Made by a program: the position numbers and the translations under genes. The notes beneath the pieces were generated by a model. That model worked only from the letters and a program-made list of their open reading frames with translations, ran no database searches and was not told where the DNA came from. Shown here in pieces: positions 40,934 through 48,693 of a DNA stretch of 64,000 nucleotides (the stretch's first letter is position 1; every line of letters starts with the position of its first letter). Source of the DNA: Arthrobacter_B citreus (GTDB lineage Bacteria; Actinomycetota; Actinomycetes; Actinomycetales; Micrococcaceae); assembly GCF_042429235.1 (NCBI RefSeq), contig NZ_JBHMBA010000006.1. The stretch is one strand, 5' to 3'.

Positions 40934-42043
40934 ATGAAGATTATCGGAGCAGTCCTTGAAGAAACCGCGCTTCCCCGCCCCTACGCGGAGTCGATGCCGC
41001 TGAAGGTGGTGGAGCTGGACCTGGACGATCCGGGTCCCGATGAAGTGCTGATCCGGATCCGGGCAGCAGGCCTGTGCCATTCGGATCTGTCCACGGTGGA
41101 CGGCAACCGGACCCGGCCCACGCCCATGCTGCTGGGGCACGAGGCCAGCGGCGTCGTCGAAAAGGTGGGGGAAAATGTCACCGACCTGGAAATCGGACAG
41201 CAGGTGACCACGGTTTTCCTGCCCCGCTGCGGTGAGTGCGAGAACTGCAAGACGGACGGGAAACTGCCCTGCACCCCCGGCAGCATTGCCAACAATGCTG
41301 GCTACCTGGTGGGCAAGCAGTTCCGGCTGCACCGGGACGGCGAGGAGGTGTTCCACCACGTGGGGGTTTCCGGCTTCGCCAGCCACGCGGTGCTGAACCG
41401 GCAGTCGGTGGTTCCCGTGGGCGACGACGTTCCGCCGGAGATCGCTGCCGTCCTCGGCTGCGCGGTGCTGACCGGCGGCGGAGCGGTGATCAACGCCGGC
41501 CAGCCCAAGGACGGACAGACGGTCATGGTGGTGGGACTCGGCGGGGTGGGCATGGCGGCCCTGCTGACGGCCATCTCCCTGGGCAAGGGCAAGGTCATCG
41601 GGGTGGACGCGAACCCGGAGAAGCTCGTCCGGGCAAAGGAACTTGGCGCTGACGAGGCCTACACTCCCCAGGAGGTCGCGGAGAAGGGCATCAAGGCACC
41701 GGTGGTGATTGAAGCCGCCGGGTATCCCAAAGCTTTCGAGACGGCGGTTTCGGCCACCTCAGTCGGCGGCACCACGGTCACTGTGGGCCTTCCGTCACCG
41801 GAGGCGCGGTCCAGTATTGCCCCGCTGGGGCTGACCGCCGAGGCCCGGACCATCATTGGCTCCTATCTCGGTTCCGCGGTGCCGGCCCGCGACATCCCCA
41901 TTTATGCGCAGATGTGGCGTGACGGAAAGCTGCCCGTGGATGAATTGATTTCCGGGCGGATCAAGCTCAGCGAAATCAATGAATCGCTGGATCTCCTCGC
42001 CGACGGCAAAGCCATTCGCCAGGTCATTGTGTTCGAGGAATAG
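40934..42043 (+). CDS. Zinc-dependent alcohol dehydrogenase (class III-like)
   Basis: A 369-residue medium-chain dehydrogenase. Catalytic zinc: Cys in GLCHSD, His in GHEASG. The structural zinc lobe CGECENCKTDGKLPC has four Cys. The Rossmann motif is VMVVGLGGVGMAALLTA. An insert before VFHHVGVSGFASHAV matches the class III/NDMA-type layout. AAGGAG lies 8 nt before the ATG. It is 31 bp after the acyl-CoA dehydrogenase, so co-transcribed. It probably oxidises the hydroxy acid from lactone opening to the semialdehyde for the ALDH (inference). Confidence 0.91.
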   Translation: MKIIGAVLEETALPRPYAESMPLKVVELDLDDPGPDEVLIRIRAAGLCHSDLSTVDGNRTRPTPMLLGHEASGVVEKVGENVTDLEIGQQVTTVFLPRCGECENCKTDGKLPCTPGSIANNAGYLVGKQFRLHRDGEEVFHHVGVSGFASHAVLNRQSVVPVGDDVPPEIAAVLGCAVLTGGGAVINAGQPKDGQTVMVVGLGGVGMAALLTAISLGKGKVIGVDANPEKLVRAKELGADEAYTPQEVAEKGIKAPVVIEAAGYPKAFETAVSATSVGGTTVTVGLPSPEARSSIAPLGLTAEARTIIGSYLGSAVPARDIPIYAQMWRDGKLPVDELISGRIKLSEINESLDLLADGKAIRQVIVFEE

Positions 42044-42062
42044 ACCAGCCATTCGAAGGACA

Positions 42063-42096
42063 GCTGGGCGTGCGCCGGAAAAGATGCACGCCCAGC
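42063..42096. terminator. Hairpin terminator after the alcohol dehydrogenase gene
   Basis: An 11-bp perfect stem (GCTGGGCGTGC and complement) with a 12-nt loop, 20 nt past the stop. It ends the plus-strand acyl-CoA dehydrogenase/alcohol dehydrogenase unit. Confidence 0.75.
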
Positions 42097-42162
42097 CGCC
42101 GTCCGGGGCCGAGCCTGACCTCTGCCGCTGACCGTCCCACAGCAACACAGTCTTTACAGCCT

Positions 42163-42369
42163 TTACAGCCGCACGGTCCGGAACCCCACCAATTGGAACC
42201 GTCCGATGCGCAATGCGAACACCGGCCACTCCACTTTGGGCGTCTTGGCCTCTGCGGCGGCGCTTCGCTCCCTGGCACGGTGTCGCGCCGCGATCCGGCG
42301 CCGCCGGGCCTCGGCTTCCGCCAGGCGTTCTTTCTGAACCACGCGGGCCAGTTCCATAGCCATCGCCAT
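42163..42369 (-). CDS. Small Ala/Arg-rich hypothetical protein
   Basis: 68 residues from an ATG with GGAGGAG six nt upstream, an excellent RBS. The N-terminal half is a charged, probably helical ARVVQKERLAEAEARRRR segment; the C-terminal part (VEWPVFALRIGRFQLVGFR) is likely a short beta hairpin. No family recognised. It stands alone between the alcohol dehydrogenase and SRPBCC-like genes. Confidence 0.5.
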   Translation of the reverse strand: MAMAMELARVVQKERLAEAEARRRRIAARHRARERSAAAEAKTPKVEWPVFALRIGRFQLVGFRTVRL

Positions 42370-42465
42370 CAGCTTCTCCTCCACCTCAGAGCTTCACGCT
42401 AGGCGGGGAGAAAGCTCAGAGGCAGCGGTAATGCGGACAGTTTCAGTCCGTTGCCGAGAAGACTC

Positions 42466-42828
42466 CTACAGCGCAGCCGCCACAGCGCCTAGAATCCGCG
42501 ACAGGTCGGCCTTGCTCTGCCCGTAGTCCAGCATCGTGGTGGGGACCACCGGGGTGCTGGTTGCCACCACTCGGGTGGTTCCGGCGTCGACCGGCTCAAA
42601 ACTGAGCACGATGTCCTGGCCGAAGGATTTCCACGTGGTGCCGGCCGAGAACTCGGCCCGCTCCTGCCACAGCCCGGTCAGCGTCATCCGATCCAGGCCG
42701 GCGGCGGCGCGCTCCACGGCGGGTGGAAGTGCAGCCGCTGGCGCCTGGACCAGCAGCTCTCCCCGGGCGCGGGCCCGCTTTGCCGTAACCGTGAGACTGA
42801 GTGTTTTGGTGTTCCCCATATTCGCCAT
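42466..42828 (-). CDS. Hypothetical protein, possibly SRPBCC-like
   Basis: 120 residues. The layout of helix plus alternating strands (TWKSFGQDIVLSFEPV, then GTTRVVATSTPVVPT) and the closing amphipathic helix (QSKADLSRILGAVAAAL) hint at a short SRPBCC or DUF-type ligand-binding fold, but I cannot assign a family with confidence. Third-position GC is high, as expected for a real gene. It is divergent from the membrane-anchored gene at 42941 with about 110 bp between. Confidence 0.55.
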   Translation of the reverse strand: MANMGNTKTLSLTVTAKRARARGELLVQAPAAALPPAVERAAAGLDRMTLTGLWQERAEFSAGTTWKSFGQDIVLSFEPVDAGTTRVVATSTPVVPTTMLDYGQSKADLSRILGAVAAAL

Positions 42829-42940
42829 GTCTCGACAGTAGCCGGATCTGCCGGTTCGGGGCCGGGAACAGGCCGCTCCCCTGTCCCGTCATTGGCTTTG
42901 ATGGGTACCGTCGAAGAACGCTTCTTCCGGAGGTTCTGGC

Positions 42941-43462
42941 ATGGACTGGCTGGCAGTTTCCCTTCTTGCGTTCGTGTCACTGGTTCTGGGAGTCGGAGCG
43001 GGCTGGAGCGTCCGGGCGGGCCTGGACCGCCGAGATGAAAACGCCGCCCTGAACGCACTCATCACGGACCTGCATCTGAAGCGCCCGCTGGCCCCCATCG
43101 AACCGCGGCTTATCGACGGCGCCGGCGACGAGGGGCGCTGCCGCGCAACGGTGCTGGACGCGCGGGACCGAATCATCGAAACCCTTTCCCAGCTCCGCAG
43201 CGGCTCCGCCAACACCGACGTGCTGATGCGGATGTCAGCCGCCTGCACCCGCTATCTGCGCGAATCCACCCGCGCGCCGGAACGCTACCAGTTCGCCCTC
43301 ATGGAGCTGCGGGACACCATGGTCGACGGCGTGAAACTGCTCAGCGACGCACGCCGGCGGGTGCGGTACCGCTCACCCGGTGAGCGCCCGACGGCGAAGC
43401 CTGGCGGTGCAAAGCCCGCCCGCCCGCGGTGGGGCAGGGCGCCGTCGCGGCCGACCCGCTGA
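42941..43462 (+). CDS. Hypothetical membrane-anchored protein
   Basis: 173 residues. A single N-terminal helix (WLAVSLLAFVSLVLGVGAGW, residues 3-22) is followed by a soluble helical domain rich in Arg/Glu and a basic Pro/Arg tail. GGAGG lies nine nt before the ATG. No known domain recognised. It converges on the FMN dehydrogenase gene. Confidence 0.62.
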   Translation: MDWLAVSLLAFVSLVLGVGAGWSVRAGLDRRDENAALNALITDLHLKRPLAPIEPRLIDGAGDEGRCRATVLDARDRIIETLSQLRSGSANTDVLMRMSAACTRYLRESTRAPERYQFALMELRDTMVDGVKLLSDARRRVRYRSPGERPTAKPGGAKPARPRWGRAPSRPTR

Positions 43463-43531
43463 CGTTTCCTCAGGGTCGTCATCGCGGCCGTTCCCTGCCG
43501 CGGAGCGGGGGCAAGGCGAAACAACGCGGAT

Positions 43532-44740
43532 TCAGACCCGCCGCACATGCTCCGGCGTCAGCTCCGCGAGACTGGTGACGCCGAGCAACTGCATTACCGT
43601 CGTCATCTCGGTCCGCAGCAGCTGCAGGGTTCGCTCGGCACCCTGAGGCCCGCCGGCCATCAGCCCGTACAGGTAGGCCCGGCCGATCAGGGTGAAGTCG
43701 GCGCCGGCGGCAATCGCAGCCACGATGTCCCCGCCGGACATGATGCCCGAGTCCAGGATGATCTCCGCATCGGGGCCAACAGCCTCCCGGATAGCCGGCA
43801 GGATCCGCAGCGGAACGGGGGCCCGGTCCAGCTGCCGGCCGCCGTGGTTGGACACCACAATCGCGTCCGCGCCGCGGGTGAAGACCTCAACGGCGTCGGC
43901 CGGGTTCTGGATGCCCTTCACGATCAGCTTTCCCGGCCAGGTCGCGCGCAGCCAGTCCAGGTCCGTCATGTTCAGCGAGGGTTCGAACATGGAGTTGACC
44001 GTCTCGGCCAGGGACACCCGCTCCCCCTCGAAGTTGGCGAAGCCCAGCGGTTTGGTGGTGAGGAAGTTGAACCACCACTCCGGCCGGTAGGAGGCGTCCA
44101 GGATGGTTTTCGGGGTCAGGGTGGGCGGCATGGTCATGCCGTTGCGGGTGTCCCGCAGCCGGGCGCCGGCCACCGGGGTGTCCACCGTGACGATGAGCGC
44201 GCCGTAGCCGGCCGCGGCCGCACGGCTGACCAGTTCCTGGGACCGCTCGCGGTCCTTCCAGAGGTAGAGCTGGAACCATTTGGCGGCGTCGGGCACCACC
44301 TCGGTGAGTTCCTCGATAGATGCCGTGCCCATGGTGGAGAGGGAGAAGGGAATGCCGAATGCGGCTGCTGCCTGTGCTCCCCCAACTTCGCCCTCGGAGT
44401 GCATCAGCCGGGTCAGTCCGGTGGGCCCGATGCCCACCGGCATCGCGGCCTCGGTGCCGGCGATCTTGGTGCTCAGGTCCACGCTTGTGACATCCCGCAG
44501 CACGTTAGGCACAAATTCGACGTCGTCGAACGCCGCCCGGTTCCGGCGCAGCGTCTGCTCACCGAAGGATCCGCCGTCCACATAGTCGAAGGCCGCCGCG
44601 GGAATCCGGCGTTTCGCAATGTCCCGCAGTTCCCACACGTTCGTGGCCTTCGCCAGCCGTGCGCGCCGGCGGTCCGGGTCGAAGGCCTTGAACTGTACGA
44701 GGTCGCGGAGTTCGGAGTACTGGGGAATTCGGCGTTTCAT
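43532..44740 (-). CDS. lldD: FMN-dependent alpha-hydroxy-acid oxidising enzyme (L-lactate dehydrogenase/oxidase-like)
   Basis: A 402-residue TIM-barrel flavoprotein oxidising L-2-hydroxy acids to 2-oxo acids. The active-site motif SNHGGRQLD (His/Arg pair) is near residue 295. FDYVDGGSFGEQTLRRN near the N-terminus and LDSGIMSGGDIVAAIAAGAD (phosphate/FMN site) are present. The ATG at 44740 is preferred over a GTG eight codons upstream. The gene symbol is by similarity to LldD-type proteins; glycolate, mandelate or lactate specificity cannot be told apart here. Confidence 0.88.
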   Translation of the reverse strand: MKRRIPQYSELRDLVQFKAFDPDRRRARLAKATNVWELRDIAKRRIPAAAFDYVDGGSFGEQTLRRNRAAFDDVEFVPNVLRDVTSVDLSTKIAGTEAAMPVGIGPTGLTRLMHSEGEVGGAQAAAAFGIPFSLSTMGTASIEELTEVVPDAAKWFQLYLWKDRERSQELVSRAAAAGYGALIVTVDTPVAGARLRDTRNGMTMPPTLTPKTILDASYRPEWWFNFLTTKPLGFANFEGERVSLAETVNSMFEPSLNMTDLDWLRATWPGKLIVKGIQNPADAVEVFTRGADAIVVSNHGGRQLDRAPVPLRILPAIREAVGPDAEIILDSGIMSGGDIVAAIAAGADFTLIGRAYLYGLMAGGPQGAERTLQLLRTEMTTVMQLLGVTSLAELTPEHVRRV

Positions 44741-44948
44741 GGCTGCTTTCTGGCTCGGTGTCACGCCAGTCTAGGACGGCCGGTGTGCCGCCCAGCAGTG
44801 GGAAGCCGTTCGTTACGCACCGTCCTTTAGCCCGGAAGCGTGGAAAGGGCGGGCGGCTAGTGGACTGCCCGTGCGCCGGGGGAAGCGGACCCACTTCGCC
44901 CCGGAATGATCACCGCCCGGAGGTGCGGCGAAAACGCGCCTTAAATGC

Positions 44949-44983
44949 AGCGAAGCCAGCGAGAATACTCCGCTGGCTTCGCT
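44949..44983. terminator. Strong hairpin terminator
   Basis: A perfect 13-bp stem AGCGAAGCCAGCG and its complement with a 9-nt loop, in the gap between the FMN dehydrogenase start and the EspR-like gene end. It probably ends the minus-strand EspR-like operon (144 nt past the stop). Confidence 0.7.
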
Positions 44984-45036
44984 CCGCAATCTCACGCTGA
45001 CCCCCCACAGGCAGCGGATGTTGCAGATATCGGTTC

Positions 45037-45074
45037 TTCATTCGTGACTCACACATGTGTGAGTCACGAATGAA
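45037..45074. repeat. Perfect 38-bp palindrome without spacer
   Basis: Left arm TTCATTCGTGACTCACACA (45037-45055) is followed directly by its exact complement (45056-45074), with no loop. It lies 53 bp beyond the stop of the EspR-like gene and upstream of the 44949 hairpin. The centre CACATGTG could form a 4-base loop in RNA, but no U-tract follows on either strand, so a DNA-binding site (two GTGACTCACA half-sites) or cruciform is as likely as a terminator. AT-rich relative to its surroundings. Confidence 0.8.
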
Positions 45075-45126
45075 ACATAGCATCAGGGACATGTGGGGTC
45101 AAAGTTTTATTTAGCCAAAGGACGGA

Positions 45127-45558
45127 TCAAGAGTCCTCGTCCAGGATTTTTGCAATGGCTCGCAACGCCTCGGGGTCCACAGGACCGAGGGCGCGGGCGG
45201 CGAAATTGCGCACTTCGGCGCGCCGCAGGCTGCGGAGCAACTCCAGCTCCGCTTCAACCCGTTCGGGAAGTTTGCCGCCGTCCTGAAGCAGGTATTCCGG
45301 ATCCACGTCAAAGACCGCTGCAATGGCGCGCAGGGCCTCGTCCGGAACCACTTGCTCCTTGCCGGATTTCATCAGCGACCATCTGGTGCGGGAGAGGTAA
45401 TAGCCGGCTTCCTGGGCGCCGTCCCGTATTGCCGGGTAATCAAAAGGCTTGCCTGATTCGGACATGATGACGTCCAACAGGAGATTGATCTTCCTGGCCA
45501 GCGTTTCGGCTCGGCGGAGGCCAGCGGTGCGCTCCGGGGAAAGATCAAATTCGTTCAC
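45127..45558 (-). CDS. EspR-like XRE family transcriptional regulator
   Basis: 143 residues from a GTG with GGAG nine nt upstream (TTG at 45573 is an alternative). The N-terminal HTH (about residues 15-85) has INLLLDVIMSESGKPF and LSRTRWSLMKSGKE. The C-terminal dimerisation region ERVEAELELLRSLRRAEVRNFAARALG closely follows the layout of mycobacterial EspR, a nucleoid-associated regulator of secretion genes. It is the last gene of the coupled ImmA/MAB_1171c/PAP2 operon, starting within 8 nt of the PAP2 stop. ImmA-type proteases cleave HTH repressors, so it may be the protease target (inference). Confidence 0.8.
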   Translation of the reverse strand: MNEFDLSPERTAGLRRAETLARKINLLLDVIMSESGKPFDYPAIRDGAQEAGYYLSRTRWSLMKSGKEQVVPDEALRAIAAVFDVDPEYLLQDGGKLPERVEAELELLRSLRRAEVRNFAARALGPVDPEALRAIAKILDEDS

Positions 45559-45563
45559 GTATT

Positions 45564-46145
45564 TCAGCTCCAAGTCATAGCTGCAAGGAAGCAGCAGAAG
45601 GTTGCCAGTCCCAATGTTGCGCCGGCCAGCGCCTCCCGCCGGGTATGTTCACCAAGGGTCACCCGGCTGAATACCATCAACGGCGATAATATCAACAGCC
45701 AGCTCCAGGCCGCCCCATATATCGACATGGCCCACAGCGCGGCGAAAGTAATGACCGAGACATGCGCTGAGACGTTGAGCCAGCGGCGGAAGAAGGCAAG
45801 GCTCACGTTTCCCAGGAGCATCGCGGCCACGGTGAGCGGCACGGGAGACGGCACGGGAAGCAGGAAGCAGGCCGCGGTGCCGGCAAAGGTCATCACCGCC
45901 AGAATTTGGATCCGCAGCCGGTCAGGGAGCCCCCTTCGCTGAAAAGGGCGCTTGGATGCCTTGTAAATGGTCCCGGGGATGCCAACTATGCAGGCGAGGA
46001 GGATGGCGACGCCGAGCACCCCCAGCCCTGCCTCGATGCCGGCAAGGAGCACCAGGACCGCCAGGACCAGCGCCGGCGGAAGGACCTTCGAGACGCTAGC
46101 CGCCAGTGCGGGCCGTGCGCCGGACCGGTGAACCGTTGTGCTCAA
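45564..46145 (-). CDS. Degenerate PAP2-like membrane protein (first copy)
   Basis: 193 residues, about five to six helices. PAP2-type segments remain: NVSAHVSV (in place of PSGH) and SRVTLGEHTRREALAG (in place of SR-x5-H-x3-D, with Asp replaced by Glu). Phosphatase activity is therefore doubtful; lipid or phosphate binding may persist. The only start is TTG at 46145, 50 bp inside the MAB_1171c-like gene. It overlaps the EspR-like gene's alternative start. A paralogue lies at 47697-48308. Confidence 0.65.
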   Translation of the reverse strand: MSTTVHRSGARPALAASVSKVLPPALVLAVLVLLAGIEAGLGVLGVAILLACIVGIPGTIYKASKRPFQRRGLPDRLRIQILAVMTFAGTAACFLLPVPSPVPLTVAAMLLGNVSLAFFRRWLNVSAHVSVITFAALWAMSIYGAAWSWLLILSPLMVFSRVTLGEHTRREALAGATLGLATFCCFLAAMTWS

Positions 46146-47094
46146 TTCTTTTGCCTATCTCGTCAATGATGGTGGTTTCCTCAAGCGTCAGAAGCCCCGG
46201 ATTCAGGACCCGGATGTCTCCGATGAAGATGAACCAGCGGTACAGCTGGGTTTTGGAGTTGCGGGCGTCAAGGGAAATATTGGCGGCGACCATGGACCGC
46301 TGTCCTTCGTGCGTCTGCGCCAGGCGGGTGACGATGGGCCGCAGTGCGGTCAGGTCCCGTGCGCACTGGGTCCGCGAGCGGAAGGTCTCACGGATCCGCT
46401 CGTAGGAGGGAATGATGAAGCCGACGGCGAATCCGACGATCATCAGCGCCAGCAGCACGTGATATCCGATCACCAGGGCTGAGGCAAAACCGTCGCCGCC
46501 GCTCAGCAGCTCGGTGCCGATCTGGATCATTTTCAGTGCCGCTGCCAGTACCCCGGCCACGCATCCGGCACTGAGGATATCGAACCCGATACGAAACGGC
46601 ACGGATTCCCCACATCTGTTCCGGCTCAATGTTTCCACGCCGGTGTATCCGGTGACTGCTCCGAACCAGGCAAAGAAGGTTGCCTGATAGAGGGCAATGG
46701 TGGGGGCGTCCCCGAAGGTGTCAGTGAAATTGGCGGCGGATCCCGAGGTGTCGGAAACCAACAGCAGCACGATCTGAGCCAGGCCCAGGACTATTCCGAT
46801 AATGATCAGCACCCGCACTTGGCGGTTGGACCGACCGGTGACCTGCAGCAGCAGGCGGCTCAGTTCCGTCATGCCCACGCCCATCAGCAGGTGGACCACC
46901 AGGTTCAGCACGTTCCAGCCGCCCAGTTGCCGGTCAACGGCCAAGTACACCGGGTCGATGTTCAGGGTGGCGCCCAGAGCTATCAGTATCACTGCCGGGA
47001 GGATTGCCGGTTTCCAGCCAAAGAACAGCCCCAGCACCCGGATCGCCACCATGCCCCAGAGGATGCAGACCGGCAGCACCTGCAGGAGGGTCAC
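46096..47094 (-). CDS. MAB_1171c family putative membrane transporter/sensor
   Basis: 332 residues: seven hydrophobic helices over residues 1-235 and a cytoplasmic C-terminal domain (RSRTQCARDLTALRPIVTRL onwards). The VYLAVDRQLGGWNVLNLVVHLLM segment is the family hallmark. Such proteins are regularly encoded beside ImmA/IrrE proteases and XRE regulators in actinobacteria; the transported or sensed compound is unknown. The GTG start overlaps the ImmA stop (GTGA), and the 3' end contains the PAP2 start. Confidence 0.72.
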   Translation of the reverse strand: MTLLQVLPVCILWGMVAIRVLGLFFGWKPAILPAVILIALGATLNIDPVYLAVDRQLGGWNVLNLVVHLLMGVGMTELSRLLLQVTGRSNRQVRVLIIIGIVLGLAQIVLLLVSDTSGSAANFTDTFGDAPTIALYQATFFAWFGAVTGYTGVETLSRNRCGESVPFRIGFDILSAGCVAGVLAAALKMIQIGTELLSGGDGFASALVIGYHVLLALMIVGFAVGFIIPSYERIRETFRSRTQCARDLTALRPIVTRLAQTHEGQRSMVAANISLDARNSKTQLYRWFIFIGDIRVLNPGLLTLEETTIIDEIGKRIEHNGSPVRRTARTGG

Positions 47095-47588
47095 GTGAAG
47101 GTCCGCTCAAAACCGCTCGTGCTTTGACGTTCCCCCGGCAGCAGGGCGAGGGAGAGCAGATAGGCAACATGCTCGGCGGCCCGTTCGGTCTCATTCCAGT
47201 CCATGGACCGGGCCAGCATCCGTTTGATGCCTTTGCGGCTGCCAATGTGCTGGAAGACGGACGGGACGGCGGTCTCCACCCCGCCGCATCCCTGGTGGCG
47301 CAGGAGAATATGTCCAAACTCGTGGCACGCCGCGTGTGTACGGTGCAGCCGGTTGTCACCGGAGGGCAGCAGAATGATGGACTTTGTGTCCTTTTCAATC
47401 CAGAGGCCGGTGACGGCGGGAATGACGCCGTGGTCAATGTCCCGCAGTTCAATCGGTTTTCCGTGAGCCTTGGTAACGACTTTCAGCAGCTCATCAAAGG
47501 TGATGTGCTCACCCAGATTAAGGCCGGACACGGCTGCTTCCGAGGCCGCCCGTTCATTGCCCGCGGACTTCTTAAAACGCACTGCCAT
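47091..47588 (-). CDS. ImmA/IrrE family metallo-endopeptidase
   Basis: 165 residues. The zinc-protease motif HEFGH is at residues 89-93, preceded by a helix, with DWNETERAAEHVAYLLSLALL as the third-ligand helix. ImmA/IrrE enzymes cleave XRE repressors (ImmR in ICEBs1, DdrO in Deinococcus) to induce mobile-element or stress genes. The ATG at 47588 has a GGGGAA RBS. First gene of the coupled operon ending with the EspR-like regulator, its likely partner or target. Confidence 0.87.
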   Translation of the reverse strand: MAVRFKKSAGNERAASEAAVSGLNLGEHITFDELLKVVTKAHGKPIELRDIDHGVIPAVTGLWIEKDTKSIILLPSGDNRLHRTHAACHEFGHILLRHQGCGGVETAVPSVFQHIGSRKGIKRMLARSMDWNETERAAEHVAYLLSLALLPGERQSTSGFERTFT

Positions 47589-47696
47589 TAATTCCCCATC
47601 GTGTGTTTTCCACATTTTGCCGTGCTTATGGAAAGAGACTGCACCGACCTTATCTCAAAAGCGCGGAGCATTCGCAGCCGGCTGAGGGGAGGAACA

Positions 47697-48308
47697 TCAG
47701 GGCAGGAGCAGCGCCGCGGTGAATGCCAGGCAGCCTGCCGCATGACCGGCCAGAACCTGCGTGGAGGTATGGTCCCCCAGCTTCACCCGGGACCATCCGG
47801 TGGCGGATGCCAGCAGCAGGGCGAGCGCCGGCCCGACCACCGGAACGGGCGCCAGCAGGGCCAGTCCCACGTAGGCAGCAACAGCTGAATGCACCGACAG
47901 CTTCCACACCAGGTTCGCCGCCAGGCACAGAACCAGCCCGATAAACACTCCCCCAATTTCACCGAAGAGCGCTGCCGGTGCGCCCAGGAGGATGAGCAGC
48001 AGTGCGCCGACGCCGATGGACACGGCTGAAGCGATCAGGATGGGGGCACGCTGCTCACGCCTGCCCACATGATGGTCAGTAACCCTGCCGCGGCGCTTGA
48101 GCCACAGGATGCCGGCAAAGGGCAGGCCCACGGTGAAACCGGCAGCAACGATGCCCTGCAGCCACGTCACACCAGGGTCCAACACCGGCTGCAGCAGCAG
48201 GAGGATCCCCACGAGGACCGCCGGGGCGGTGGTTTCGGTGACAACCCGCGCTGCCCGTGCGGAGGCGCTGGACGCGGCCGACGTCGGGACTTGTGTGGTT
48301 TCCGGCAT
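47697..48308 (-). CDS. Degenerate PAP2-like membrane protein (second copy)
   Basis: 203 residues, about six helices. KLSVHSAVAAYVG and GWSRVKLGDHTSTQVLAG correspond to the second and third PAP2 signature blocks, but the catalytic-site Asp of block three is replaced by Gln. It is similar to the protein at 45564-46145 in size, helix layout and these motifs. It lies 109 bp upstream of the ImmA operon, on the same strand, without a clear terminator between. An ATG one codon after an open TTG is used. Confidence 0.62.
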   Translation of the reverse strand: MPETTQVPTSAASSASARAARVVTETTAPAVLVGILLLLQPVLDPGVTWLQGIVAAGFTVGLPFAGILWLKRRGRVTDHHVGRREQRAPILIASAVSIGVGALLLILLGAPAALFGEIGGVFIGLVLCLAANLVWKLSVHSAVAAYVGLALLAPVPVVGPALALLLASATGWSRVKLGDHTSTQVLAGHAAGCLAFTAALLLP

Positions 48309-48693
48309 CAAACGATTCTACGGCTCCCGCGCAGGGCGCATCACTCAGGTGAATGTCTCTTTAGTAGTTGAGACGGACCCAGCAGGAAGACGCTGCAATG
48401 TTTCGTATTCACCATTTGAATGCACCGAGGTTGTCAGACGCACTTCAACTGGTTTGAGCCAGGCAAGGCTGATTCCACATAACACAACGGACGCTACCGG
48501 CAGACGGATAGAACCTATTGCAGGTGTCAGAATCAAAAACAACGCCGTTCAGGCCGACTAGCATTTATTGCAATCACCTGACGGCATATCCCATCATGGC
48601 GGAAAATAGCCTCATGAGGTACGCTTATGCGATTCTCAACTGCGCGACCAACTCAAGGCTCACAAAGTAAAAAACCTCAGCGATCTAGATCGG
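48309..48693. other. AT-richer intergenic region
   Basis: This 385-nt stretch has visibly lower GC than its surroundings and no secure gene. Short open frames exist on both strands (for example minus 48345-48542) but lack RBSs. The frame of the following gene is already open from 48610, without an ATG/GTG/TTG. It looks like recently acquired or decaying DNA. Confidence 0.5.

Noticed and set aside
42941..43462. Idea that this membrane-anchored protein is a DivIVA- or septum-type protein
   Set aside because: Only the N-terminal helix and a charged helical body are visible; no conserved motif supports a function.
48345..48542. Minus-strand 65-codon open frame with a hydrophobic start
   Set aside because: TTG start without an RBS, no family, and a competing open frame on the other strand; treated as part of an AT-rich non-coding stretch.
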